This document shows, one piece after another, positions 9,264 to 17,549 of a stretch of DNA of 64,000 nt. The stretch's first letter is position 1. The number at the start of each line of letters is the position of its first letter. The notes beneath the pieces are model-generated. The model had not been told where the DNA came from. It was given only the letters and a program-made list of their open reading frames with translations, and searched no databases. This stretch comes from a delta proteobacterium NaphS2. Lineage in GTDB: Bacteria > Desulfobacterota > DSM-4660 > Desulfatiglandales > Desulfatiglandaceae. A program made the position numbers and the translations under genes. The stretch is taken from contig ADZZ01000363.1 in assembly GCA_000179315.1 (NCBI GenBank), positions 1 to 64,000 of the forward strand, given 5' to 3'.

Positions 9264-10375
9264 GGCTCATACGACGTTTCCGCGTGCTCATGCGTGGGCT
9301 GCAAAAAGGACATTGATCAATGACGGCAGCAATGCTTTTCCTCTCCGGCGTACGTTATGGACAAACTCAAAAAAACTCAGATAAAGTGGTAAGTTTTCTT
9401 GAGACACGCCGCGATGTGGTCGCAGCCAAGATCGTAGAAGCGACCAAAAGCCCTCAATTGTATTGACATGAACTTCACAGAAGCCATCGCCGTCTTCATC
9501 TCTGGCATATTCTCCCTTACCATGACAAACAGTCTTATGGGTATAGCCCCAGTCAGTGAGATGATTGTAAATGCTGTACTCATCTGTATTCACCAAGGTT
9601 CCTGGTGTTATAACAGACCGCAAAATCGGTTCGATGGTTTTTTGTTTAACGTCTGGAAGCATAAAAATGGCGACATCCCCGGAACGTTCAATGATTCCGA
9701 GGACAGGAGGTTTTTCTTTTTCAAGAGTTCCTCGGCCCGGAGCACCCTTGAGCGCTCTGCACCGTGGTGCTCGCCCTTTCTGACGAACTTTTTCCGGATG
9801 CCCTTTATGCCCTGCAATTACGTATACTTCGTCGCACTCTACTACCCCACTGACTTTACATCCCGGCTTCCTTGCAGCGATTTCGCTCCGAAGCAAAATA
9901 GTCATCCTATGGGCGACATCCGGATTAAGGTCCAGCTCCGCGGCGATTTGCCTGTTGGATAGGTTTAGTCCCATGAGGTATAACATGACGATCCATACTC
10001 TGATGGGATGGTGTTTTCTTGCCAGAATGGTACCCGTAAAATCGTTGAAACGGCAACCGCAGTTATTGCATTTATAGTTCCGACAAAGCGGAGCATTACG
10101 TTTGTGACCGTTCTTTTTGACCCGGTTTGAGGTACATTTTGGACAACAAATACCACATGGCCACTTCTTTTCTCTGAAGAATTCGTAGCACTTAGCGGGG
10201 TCGATGAGTTCAAGGATTCCAATCTCCGGATTTGTAGACGATTTTGTGGTCATGGCTATCTGCATATTTAAGTGGACAGAAAGCCATCTTATTTATACCA
10301 AATCTGAAGAAATTCCCAGCGAAAATGACTTTTTCAATCAAATTATTTACAGCACGGGAAATCGTCGTATGAGCC
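9264..10375 (-). mobile_element. IS1595-family insertion sequence with 8-bp target duplication
   Basis: The ends are inverted repeats: GGCTCATACGACG at 9264 and its reverse complement at the right end (CGTCGTATGAGCC, 10363-10375). The flanking 8-mer AAGAATTT occurs at 9256-9263 and 10376-10383, matching the 8-bp duplication of this family. The 1112-bp element carries one transposase gene. Perfect repeats and an open transposase frame suggest a recent insertion. Confidence 0.95.
9288..10265 (-). CDS. IS1595-family transposase
   Basis: The 325-residue protein has an N-terminal zinc ribbon (CPKC ... CNNCGCRF), then the ISXO2-like DDE domain with VVECDEVYV, LVNTDEYSIY and HVNTIEGFWSLLR, followed by RPHRGVS. 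It is complete and open, filling the element on the minus strand, opposite to the interrupted permease gene. Confidence 0.93.
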   Translation of the reverse strand: MQIAMTTKSSTNPEIGILELIDPAKCYEFFREKKWPCGICCPKCTSNRVKKNGHKRNAPLCRNYKCNNCGCRFNDFTGTILARKHHPIRVWIVMLYLMGLNLSNRQIAAELDLNPDVAHRMTILLRSEIAARKPGCKVSGVVECDEVYVIAGHKGHPEKVRQKGRAPRCRALKGAPGRGTLEKEKPPVLGIIERSGDVAIFMLPDVKQKTIEPILRSVITPGTLVNTDEYSIYNHLTDWGYTHKTVCHGKGEYARDEDGDGFCEVHVNTIEGFWSLLRSWLRPHRGVSQENLPLYLSFFEFVHNVRRRGKALLPSLINVLFAAHA

Positions 10376-11617
10376 AAGAATTTTTGGCCGTGCTCAAGGA
10401 CAAAAAGGGTCGAATGGTACTGATCGGGCCACCCATTATCCAGCTCATGGTCTTTGGATACGGGGCCACTTTCGATCTGGATAAAGTGCCCTATGCCGTC
10501 TTCAACGAGGATACGGGCACAGCGGCCAGAGAACTGCTCCAACGCATAGAGGGGGCGAGTGCGTTTCATCTGGTGGGCTATTTGCAAACGGAAAGCCAAA
10601 TCGCCCCCCTCATCGATAAAAGAGATGCCATGATGGTCCTCCATATGGGGCGAGATTTCACCCGCAATCTGCTGCTGCGCCGACCTGCCGCTCTCCAGGT
10701 AATCATCGACGGACGGAATTCCAACACGGCCCTGCTCACGGCGGGATATCTCCGCACCATCGTGACCCGATTCAACCGGGAATGGGCCGAATCAAAGGGT
10801 TACCCGCCGCCTCCGGCCAGGCTCAACATAAGGGCCTGGTTCAATCCGAACCTCCAGAGCCGTTGGTTTGTGGTCCCGGGTATCGTGGGGCTCCTCACCC
10901 TGGTGGTGACCCTTATGGTGACGGCCCTCTCCGTTGCCAGGGAACGGGAAGCGGGCACCTTCGATCAGCTCCTGGTGACTCCCATGCGACCGGTGGAAAT
11001 CCTGCTGGGGAAAGGATTGCCCGGAATTGTCATCGGTTTTGTGGAGGCAAACTTTATTATTCTGGTGGCGGTTTTGTGGTTCAACGTGCCCTTAAGGGGG
11101 AACCTTACGGCACTTTACGTAGGCCTCCTTCTCTTCCTTTTTTCCGCAGTGGGAATCGGTCTCATGATCTCCTCCATGGCGGTTACCCAGCAGCAGGGCC
11201 TTTTGGGGGGATTTCTTTTCCTGGTCCCTTCCATCATCCTTTCCGGATTCGCCACGCCCATTGCCAACATGCCGCAATTGGTTCAGTACCTGACCCTGAT
11301 CAATCCCATGCGATATTTCCTCATCGTACTTCGCTCCGTTTTTCTCCAGGGCGGCTCCGCTTCACTGCTCTGGCCTCAATACTGGCCCATGATGCTCATC
11401 GGTCTGGCGACCCTGACCCTTGCCGGCGTGCTTTTCCGCCGCAGGCTTTATTAAAATATCATATGGCGATTAAGAAATATCCCAAAAAAATCAGTGTTTC
11501 TCCGATTGACACCTTTCTTCCTTCCGGTTACATTAGTTGAAAGGTCGGTTCAGACCTTCCTGTTTGCGCAACAGGAAAAATGAAGGAAATATGCGTTTTC
11601 AGAATAAACGGTGTGTT

Positions 11618-12043
11618 ATGCCTTCAACAATTCTCATGGCCGAGGACGACCACGACGACAGGTTCCTGATAAGGCGGGCCTTCGATGCACTGGAAATCAA
11701 TGCGGTTCTTCGTTTCGTGGGGGACGGAGAAGAACTCATGAATTACTTGAAGGGCAATAGCGACGGTAAAGACCTGGAAGGGTTCTCTTCCCCCCCGGCT
11801 TTGCTTTTCCTGGACCTCAATATGCCCAAGAAGGATGGCCGTGAGGCCCTTTTGGCAATCAGATCGGACCCGAACTTAAGGGACCTGCCCATCGTCATAT
11901 GGACCACTTCAAACAGAGCTGCGGATAAAATCTTCTGCAAAGAAAACGGCGCCAATACCTATGTCACAAAGCCAAACAGTTTTAAGAAACTGGTAACGGA
12001 AATCCGGAAAATCCTGGGCGAATGGTTGCCGCAAACGAATTGA
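11618..12043 (+). CDS. Rcp1-type single-domain response regulator
   Basis: A stand-alone receiver of about 141 residues, starting MPSTILMAEDDHDD, with phospho-acceptor Asp in LLFLDLNMPKKDG, the Thr of IVIWTTS and Lys of YVTKPNS. It has no output domain. Such Rcp-like receivers serve as phosphate acceptors for phytochrome-like HisKA kinases, here possibly the kinases at 4320 or 12246. An alternative ATG at 11591 follows AAGGA but at a very short spacing; the family start fits 11618 better. Confidence 0.88.
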   Translation: MPSTILMAEDDHDDRFLIRRAFDALEINAVLRFVGDGEELMNYLKGNSDGKDLEGFSSPPALLFLDLNMPKKDGREALLAIRSDPNLRDLPIVIWTTSNRAADKIFCKENGANTYVTKPNSFKKLVTEIRKILGEWLPQTN

Positions 12044-12137
12044 CCCAATCCTGCATTCATTCAGTTCAGCTTTAAACGATCCCGGAATCGTGCATGTCCC
12101 TCAATACCTTCACAACAATACCGTCCGGCGATCCATC

Positions 12138-12159
12138 AAGTACACAATACACCCCATTG
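12138..12159 (-). repeat. Diverged 22-nt motif copy, inverted
   Basis: On the minus strand reads CAATGGGGTGTATTGTGTAC plus TT; lies between the Rcp regulator and the receiver-kinase gene. Confidence 0.5.
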
Positions 12160-12245
12160 AATCAATTTGCGCCAACTGTAAAATGAAGTCCCGAAAATAT
12201 ATGGGAAATATTTACACACAGGCTGCCCTATAAATCTGAGACCTC

Positions 12246-13403
12246 ATGAATGAGATAAAAGTCCTCTTAGTTGAAGATGACGCTGATGACCATGCCATCA
12301 TCCAACATCTTCTGTTAAAAATACCGAACACGCGCTTTTTGATGGACTGGGTCACCCATTATGACGCAGCCCTGAAATCGCTTGCCACGCACAACTATGA
12401 CGTTTGCCTGCTGGATTTTCATCTGGGCGCCCATGACGGCCTGGAAGTGTTGGCAAAAGCCGGGGAAAAGATGTGGGAAACACCCATCATCTTTTTGACG
12501 GGTCAGGGAGAATATGAGGTGGACATTCGCGCAATGAACTTGGGCGCTTCCGATTATCTGGTCAAAGATCAATTGACTGCAGCCCTTCTCGAACGCTCCA
12601 TTCGTTATACCATTGGGAGGGAGATATCCCGCAAGGCCCTTCAAAAAGCCAATGAAGAGCTGGAAATGCGAGTACAGGAAAAGACCGCGGATCTGGCAAA
12701 GGCAAACCGGCAACTCCGGCAGGAATCGGAAAAGATCAAGCTTTTCGCCTTTTCGGTCTCCCATGACCTCAAAAACCCGGCCATCAGCCTTTACGGCCTG
12801 ACCGAACGTCTTTTTAAGAATTATGGCGATAAGCTGGATGAAAAGGGAAAAACCCATTGCGAACATATCATGGCATCCGCCCGGCAGATATCCACCCTTG
12901 TGGAAGGGATCAATCTGTTCATCGCATCAAAAAAAACGCCACTGAACATCGAAAATCTTGACCTTGTGGAAACGCTTGCGGCCATTCGGGCCGAGTTTTC
13001 GGAGCGGTTCCGGTCGCGCAATCTCGAGTGGTCGTACCCTTCGACATTTCCGTTAATTCGCGCCGACAGGATTTGTCTCGAGAGAATCTTCGGAAACCTT
13101 GTGGATAACGCACTGAAATATGGCGGGGATCAACTGGGAAGAATTCAGGTGGGCGTGAGCGAAACAGAACATTACTGGATTCTGTCGGTGAGCGATGACG
13201 GCATCGGCATCCGAACAAAAAGCCGCGACCGCATATTCGGGCCTTTCATGCGGGAGGGCAACGTTCAACAATCCGAAGGGCTGGGACTGGGGCTTGCCAT
13301 CGTAAAGGAACTTGTCGGCAAGCATAAAGGCAAGGTGTGGGCCCAAAGCGGTCCTTTGGGCGGCGCCAGCATATCGTTTTCCATCGCCAAAGGAACATCT
13401 TAA
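12246..13403 (+). CDS. Receiver domain fused to HisKA histidine kinase
   Basis: The 385-residue protein has an N-terminal receiver (KVLLVEDDADDH; acceptor Asp in VCLLDFHLG; Lys in YLVKDQ), a coiled linker (EELEMRVQEKTADLAKANRQL), H box FSVSHDLKNPA, and an HATPase with NLVDNALKYGG, DDGIGI and GLGLGLAIVKELV. It is cytoplasmic. It is the HisKA counterpart of the HisKA_3 protein at 3024, so two receiver-first kinases and one Rcp regulator flank the efflux operon. An intergenic 22-nt motif copy lies at 12138-12159 upstream. Confidence 0.88.
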   Translation: MNEIKVLLVEDDADDHAIIQHLLLKIPNTRFLMDWVTHYDAALKSLATHNYDVCLLDFHLGAHDGLEVLAKAGEKMWETPIIFLTGQGEYEVDIRAMNLGASDYLVKDQLTAALLERSIRYTIGREISRKALQKANEELEMRVQEKTADLAKANRQLRQESEKIKLFAFSVSHDLKNPAISLYGLTERLFKNYGDKLDEKGKTHCEHIMASARQISTLVEGINLFIASKKTPLNIENLDLVETLAAIRAEFSERFRSRNLEWSYPSTFPLIRADRICLERIFGNLVDNALKYGGDQLGRIQVGVSETEHYWILSVSDDGIGIRTKSRDRIFGPFMREGNVQQSEGLGLGLAIVKELVGKHKGKVWAQSGPLGGASISFSIAKGTS

Positions 13404-13425
13404 CGAAAATCAGGGAGACGATTCC

Positions 13426-15927
13426 GTGGATTTCGGGAAAATCGACGTCAAAGAAGCTGAAAACAAGAGTATTCAGGCCCTTTATGAAATTCTTGAGACA
13501 TCCCATGAAGGTCTTGGAACCGCTGAAGCTCAAAAAAGGCTGGAGCAATGCGGCCCGAACGCCCTCGAGGAAATCAAGGTCAACCCCCTCTGGAAATTTT
13601 TGGGGTATTTCTGGGGGCCCATTCCCTGGATGATCGAAATCGCGGCCGTCCTGTCCGCTGTTGTTCGCCACTGGCCCGATTTCATTATCATCATGGTTTT
13701 GCTTCTCTTTAACGCCGTCATCGGATTCTGGGAGGAACGCGAGGCGGCCAACGCCCTGGATGCGCTCAAAGAACAACTGGCGCTCAACGCCAGGGTGCGC
13801 CGGGACGGGGAATGGCAGGCCCTGCCGGCATCGGAACTGGTCCCGGGGGACATCATCCGCATACGGCCCGGGGACATCATTCCGGCCGACGTCAAACTGG
13901 CGGAAGGAGACTATCTGAGTATCGACCAATCCGCCCTCACGGGCGAATCCCTGCCCGTGAATAAAGGGGAAGGAGAGATGGGCTATTCGGGATCTGTTGC
14001 CAAGCAGGGGGAGATGGTGGCGCTGGTGGTCGGCACCGGATCCAACACCTATTTCGGCCACACCGCGAAACTCGTGGAACAGGCCGGGGCCGTTTCCCAC
14101 TTCCAGAAGGCGGTTTTGCGGGTCGGTAACTTTCTCATCTTCCTGGCCCTGGGTTTGAGCGTCATTCTGGTGGTGGTGGAGTTGATGCGCAGGGTGAGCA
14201 TTGTCGAACTGGTCCAGTTCGTCCTGATCCTGGTGGTCGCCTCCATTCCGGTTGCCATGCCGGCCGTATTGTCCGTGACCATGGCGCTGGGAGCCCTTGC
14301 CCTGTCCCGCATGAAAGCGATCGTTTCAAGGCTTCAATCCATTGAAGAAATGGCGGGAGTCGATATTCTCTGCTGCGACAAAACCGGAACGCTCACGCAA
14401 AACAAGCTCACCCTGGGAGATCCGGTCCCGCTTAAGGCCAAAGACCGGAATGAACTGATTCTGGCCGGATCCCTCGCGTGCAGGGAGGAGGATCAGGACG
14501 CCATCGACCTGGCGGTCATGGCCGGGCTAAAGGACAAAAGTGAACTCAATTCGTACCAACAACTCACATTCGTTCCCTTCGATCCCCTCGGTAAACGCAT
14601 GGAAGCGACCATAAAAGACAACCGTGGCGCCACGTTCACGGTGACCAAGGGGGCGCCGCAGGTCATCCTCGACCTGTGCCGCCTGGAGGAAACACTGAAA
14701 AACAGCGTCTCCCAAACCATTGACGATTTTGCAGCCAAGGGATACCGAACCCTCGGGGTGGCCCGCATGGAAAAAAACGGACCTTGGGAATTCCTGGGTA
14801 TCCTTCCCCTGTACGACCCGCCCCGGGATGACTCCGCGGAAACCATCGCCCAGGCCAAGGCCCACGGCATCCAACTGAAAATGTTGACGGGAGACGACGT
14901 GGCCATCGGACGGGAAATCGCCCGTCAGTTGGGCATGGGAACCCACATCCAGCCGGCGAACGAGCTTTTCGGAGGCGAGGGGGAAACCCTGCATCTGACC
15001 CACGACGCAGCCCTCAAGATAGAGGCCGCGGACGGGTTCGCCCGGGTCTTCCCCGAGCACAAGTACAGCATCGTCAAGGCATTGCAGGAACGCAACCATC
15101 TGGTGGCCATGACCGGAGACGGCGTGAACGACGCCCCGGCGCTCAAGCAGGCGGAAGCGGGCGTGGCGGTATCAGGCGCCACCAATGCAGCCCAGGCTGC
15201 GGCATCCCTGGTGCTCACAGCCCCCGGCCTCTCGGTGATCATTCAAGCGGTGGAGGAAGCCCGGCGAATTTTTGAGCGAATGATGAGCTATACCATCTAC
15301 CGTATCGCCATGACCATCGATATCATGATTTTCGTGGTGCTGGCCATGATTCTGTTCAACTACTACCCCCTCACCGCCGTCATGATCATCATGCTGGCGC
15401 TGCTGGACGACATTCCCATCATGGCGCTGGCCTACGACAACACCTGGCTCAGCCCCAAACCGGTGAGATGGGAAATGCAGCGGGTATTTTCGATTTCAAG
15501 CACCCTGGGGTTCCTGGCGCTGCTTCAAAGCTTCGGGCTGCTTCTCATCGGAAAAGACGTCTTCCATCTGGATACGCCGCACCTTCAGACCTTGATTTTC
15601 CTTCAACTGGTGGCGGGCGGCCATCTCATGCTGTTTCTAACACGCACCAAGAAATTCTTTTGGCGTCCCCCCTATCCCTCCTGGCAACTTTTCTGGGCCA
15701 TCGTGGGGACCCAGGTTTTCGCGGTTCTCATGACGGGGTTCGGTTGGCTCGTCCCCGCGCTCTCCTGGAAGATGATCGGCGTGGTGTGGGCCTACAATCT
15801 GGTCTGGATGGTGATCCAGGACATCATCAAGCTGGGTGTTTACCGGCTGACGGAGCATCGGGCCAGGCACCACCAGAATTTTCTCCGGACCATCAACCGG
15901 AGACTTCATTCCCACGCCTCGGACTGA
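13426..15927 (+). CDS. Plasma-membrane-type (P3A) H+-exporting P-type ATPase
   Basis: The protein would pump protons out of the cell using ATP. A GTG at 13426 after AGGGAGA gives 833 residues, matching prokaryotic Pma1-like ATPases; an upstream ATG would run back into the kinase gene. Motifs: actuator TGES near residue 166, phosphorylation site CDKTGTLT, KGAPQ nucleotide site, hinge MTGDGVNDAPALKQA, and about ten membrane helices. No metal-binding N-terminal CxxC is present, arguing against a heavy-metal pump. It follows the kinase gene by 22 bases. Role may be pH homeostasis. Confidence 0.92.
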   Translation: MDFGKIDVKEAENKSIQALYEILETSHEGLGTAEAQKRLEQCGPNALEEIKVNPLWKFLGYFWGPIPWMIEIAAVLSAVVRHWPDFIIIMVLLLFNAVIGFWEEREAANALDALKEQLALNARVRRDGEWQALPASELVPGDIIRIRPGDIIPADVKLAEGDYLSIDQSALTGESLPVNKGEGEMGYSGSVAKQGEMVALVVGTGSNTYFGHTAKLVEQAGAVSHFQKAVLRVGNFLIFLALGLSVILVVVELMRRVSIVELVQFVLILVVASIPVAMPAVLSVTMALGALALSRMKAIVSRLQSIEEMAGVDILCCDKTGTLTQNKLTLGDPVPLKAKDRNELILAGSLACREEDQDAIDLAVMAGLKDKSELNSYQQLTFVPFDPLGKRMEATIKDNRGATFTVTKGAPQVILDLCRLEETLKNSVSQTIDDFAAKGYRTLGVARMEKNGPWEFLGILPLYDPPRDDSAETIAQAKAHGIQLKMLTGDDVAIGREIARQLGMGTHIQPANELFGGEGETLHLTHDAALKIEAADGFARVFPEHKYSIVKALQERNHLVAMTGDGVNDAPALKQAEAGVAVSGATNAAQAAASLVLTAPGLSVIIQAVEEARRIFERMMSYTIYRIAMTIDIMIFVVLAMILFNYYPLTAVMIIMLALLDDIPIMALAYDNTWLSPKPVRWEMQRVFSISSTLGFLALLQSFGLLLIGKDVFHLDTPHLQTLIFLQLVAGGHLMLFLTRTKKFFWRPPYPSWQLFWAIVGTQVFAVLMTGFGWLVPALSWKMIGVVWAYNLVWMVIQDIIKLGVYRLTEHRARHHQNFLRTINRRLHSHASD

Positions 15928-15949
15928 GGTCCATCCAGAACGAATACCC

Positions 15950-16008
15950 GTAATGTGCACCGGAAATAAGGGATGCACCCTATTGTTACGGGCCTTCCCG
16001 GTTGTTTA
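15950..16008. repeat. 22-nt motif copy inside a palindromic segment
   Basis: The intergenic segment holds CCCGTAA and, about 35 bases later, its complement TTACGGG, with a diverged copy of the window-wide 22-nt motif between them at 15964-15985 (AAATAAGGGATGCACCCTAT). It lies between the ATPase stop and the hypothetical gene at 16067. Confidence 0.5.
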
Positions 16009-16066
16009 TCATCTCCTGAAAATGCAAGTTCAGATTCATAAATTGCCTCTTAACAGGAGAAAATCC

Positions 16067-16348
16067 ATGGAAGATCTGTTCAACCTCGAACTCAACGACG
16101 ACACGGTGAGATTTACGCCCGATGGTCGGATTCTGATTACCGATGCCATTCATGCGCTCGCCGGCGGAAGGGATGCAAAGCGCGTCTGGCAAAAAATCGC
16201 CGCCCAAAACCCGGACATTTTAGAGGACTGCGAACGGCACGACCTGGAGGATGATGACGCCGTGTTTTTTGCGGACATGGAAACATGGGACAGGATCGTG
16301 CCGCTTTTGGCGGAACAATTCATGAACGGGTCAAACAGGTCCATGTGA
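16067..16348 (+). CDS. Conserved-looking hypothetical acidic protein
   Basis: The ATG at 16067 follows AGGAGA with good spacing and yields 93 residues. The protein is acidic, without membrane segments or cysteine pairs: MEDLFNLELNDDTVRF at the start and a DLEDDDAVFF stretch near residue 65. I do not recognise the family. It may be co-transcribed with the ATPase, 140 bases upstream. Confidence 0.65.
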   Translation: MEDLFNLELNDDTVRFTPDGRILITDAIHALAGGRDAKRVWQKIAAQNPDILEDCERHDLEDDDAVFFADMETWDRIVPLLAEQFMNGSNRSM

Positions 16349-16378
16349 CCGATATCACGTTGGATATGATCCAATGTA

Positions 16379-16414
16379 TCCGGTTGAGGGGTAGCGCCGT
16401 TGTCCTCAACCGGA
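16379..16414. terminator. Perfect 11-bp stem-loop after the hypothetical gene
   Basis: TCCGGTTGAGG at 16379 pairs with CCTCAACCGGA at 16404-16414 around a 14-base loop. There is no T-run, so intrinsic termination is unproven; it lies between convergent genes at 16348 and 16558 and could serve either strand. Confidence 0.45.
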
Positions 16415-16557
16415 TCACACGCCCTTGCTGAAACAAGTATCCATGTGCCGGAGCGAAGAATGGGTTCAACCCGGTCTTCCGTTTGTTATGAACCGTTAGC
16501 TTGACGGCACAAACAAAAGCCATCAACCCCACTGACAGAAAGGGGTTTCCTGCACGA

Positions 16558-17547
16558 TCACCCCGGAGATTCGCCGGACTGAGCGGCCAGCAACTCCTCT
16601 TCAACCACCCCGCGTAAAAGGGATATTTTATAGCCATTTTTTTCCATGGGCTCCGCTTCCCGAACAGCCGCATCCGCGGCCCTGGCCACCGTTTCCTTGT
16701 CGAGGCGTCTGCCGGTGATCGCCACTTCCACTTCCTTCGAACGCCAGGGTACCGGGGCGACCCCGCTGAACACGACACGGGCTTTTTGAACCGTATTGTC
16801 CTTAAAAGTAATCGCCAGCGCCATACCGGCCAGGGAGAAATCCCATGCCCTTCGCGCCCGCACCTTCCGGTAGGAACTGCGAAGGCCGGAAGGCGCCGGC
16901 GGCAGAATGATTTCCGTCACCATCTCATCGGGTGCCAGCACCGTTTCTTGCCGAAAGTCTTCGGAAGGCGGTACATGAAAGCGGGAGACGGGGACCGAGC
17001 GGGTCCCTTGGGGTCCCACGATTCGAACCACGGCCTCCAGCGCCACCAGCGGCGGCGCCGTATCGGAGGGATGGACGATAAAACAGTTCTCACCGCCGAA
17101 AATGCAGTGATATTGATTTTCACCACCCACGGCATAACAGCGCTCTCCCCCCTTTCGCAGACAGTGGAACTCACCCCGATAGTACCAGCATCGTGGTTTC
17201 TGGCAGATATTTCCCCCAATGGTTCCCTGGTTCCGCAGCTGCGGACTGGCCACTTCACCGGCGCCCTGGGAGAGCGCCCGAAAACGGCTTCGGATCGCCG
17301 GATGTCGTTCCACCTGAGTGATGGTGGTAAGGGCTCCGATGCGAAGGCCGCCGTTGGAAGTCTCCCGAACCCCCTTAAAGGCATTAAGACCACTAATACT
17401 CACGATCTTTTTCGCACCAAAGATCCCTTCGCGAAGGCAACCGAGCAAATCGGTGCCGCCCGCATGGAGTCGGGCTTCCGGTGTTTCCAGTTGCTTCAAG
17501 GCCGCTTTTAAGCTTTGCGGCTGAACATACGCGAAATTCGACAACAT
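16558..17547 (-). CDS. Molybdenum hydroxylase FAD subunit with extra 4Fe-4S loop (PaoB-like)
   Basis: The 329-residue protein is the medium subunit of a xanthine-dehydrogenase-family enzyme. It starts LSNFAYVQP and has the FAD motifs AGGTDLLG and TIGGNICQKPRCW. Four Cys in the segment 113-147 (PRCWYY, FHCLRK, ERCYAV, YHCIFGG) match the extra 4Fe-4S binding loop of PaoB and 4-hydroxybenzoyl-CoA reductase beta. It is the last gene of a three-gene minus-strand operon (2Fe-2S, Mo, FAD), 2 bases after the Mo subunit. Confidence 0.9.
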   Translation of the reverse strand: MLSNFAYVQPQSLKAALKQLETPEARLHAGGTDLLGCLREGIFGAKKIVSISGLNAFKGVRETSNGGLRIGALTTITQVERHPAIRSRFRALSQGAGEVASPQLRNQGTIGGNICQKPRCWYYRGEFHCLRKGGERCYAVGGENQYHCIFGGENCFIVHPSDTAPPLVALEAVVRIVGPQGTRSVPVSRFHVPPSEDFRQETVLAPDEMVTEIILPPAPSGLRSSYRKVRARRAWDFSLAGMALAITFKDNTVQKARVVFSGVAPVPWRSKEVEVAITGRRLDKETVARAADAAVREAEPMEKNGYKISLLRGVVEEELLAAQSGESPG

Positions 17548-17549
17548 TT

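Larger units (their letters stand above)
9225..11454 (+). pseudogene. Second ABC-2 permease (YbhR-like), interrupted by IS1595 element
   Basis: The gene begins at ATG 9225 (MWHRVIALMIKEF) and continues in frame at 10384 (LAVLKDKKGRMVLIG) once the IS at 9264-10375 and one 8-bp repeat are removed. The distal part, 10376-11454, encodes the full periplasmic domain and C-terminal helices including VAREREAGTFDQLLVTPM. Without the element the product would be about 370 residues, the normal size. The intact distal frame could in principle start at an internal Met, but would lack the first membrane entry. The exporter is therefore probably inactive. Confidence 0.92.
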
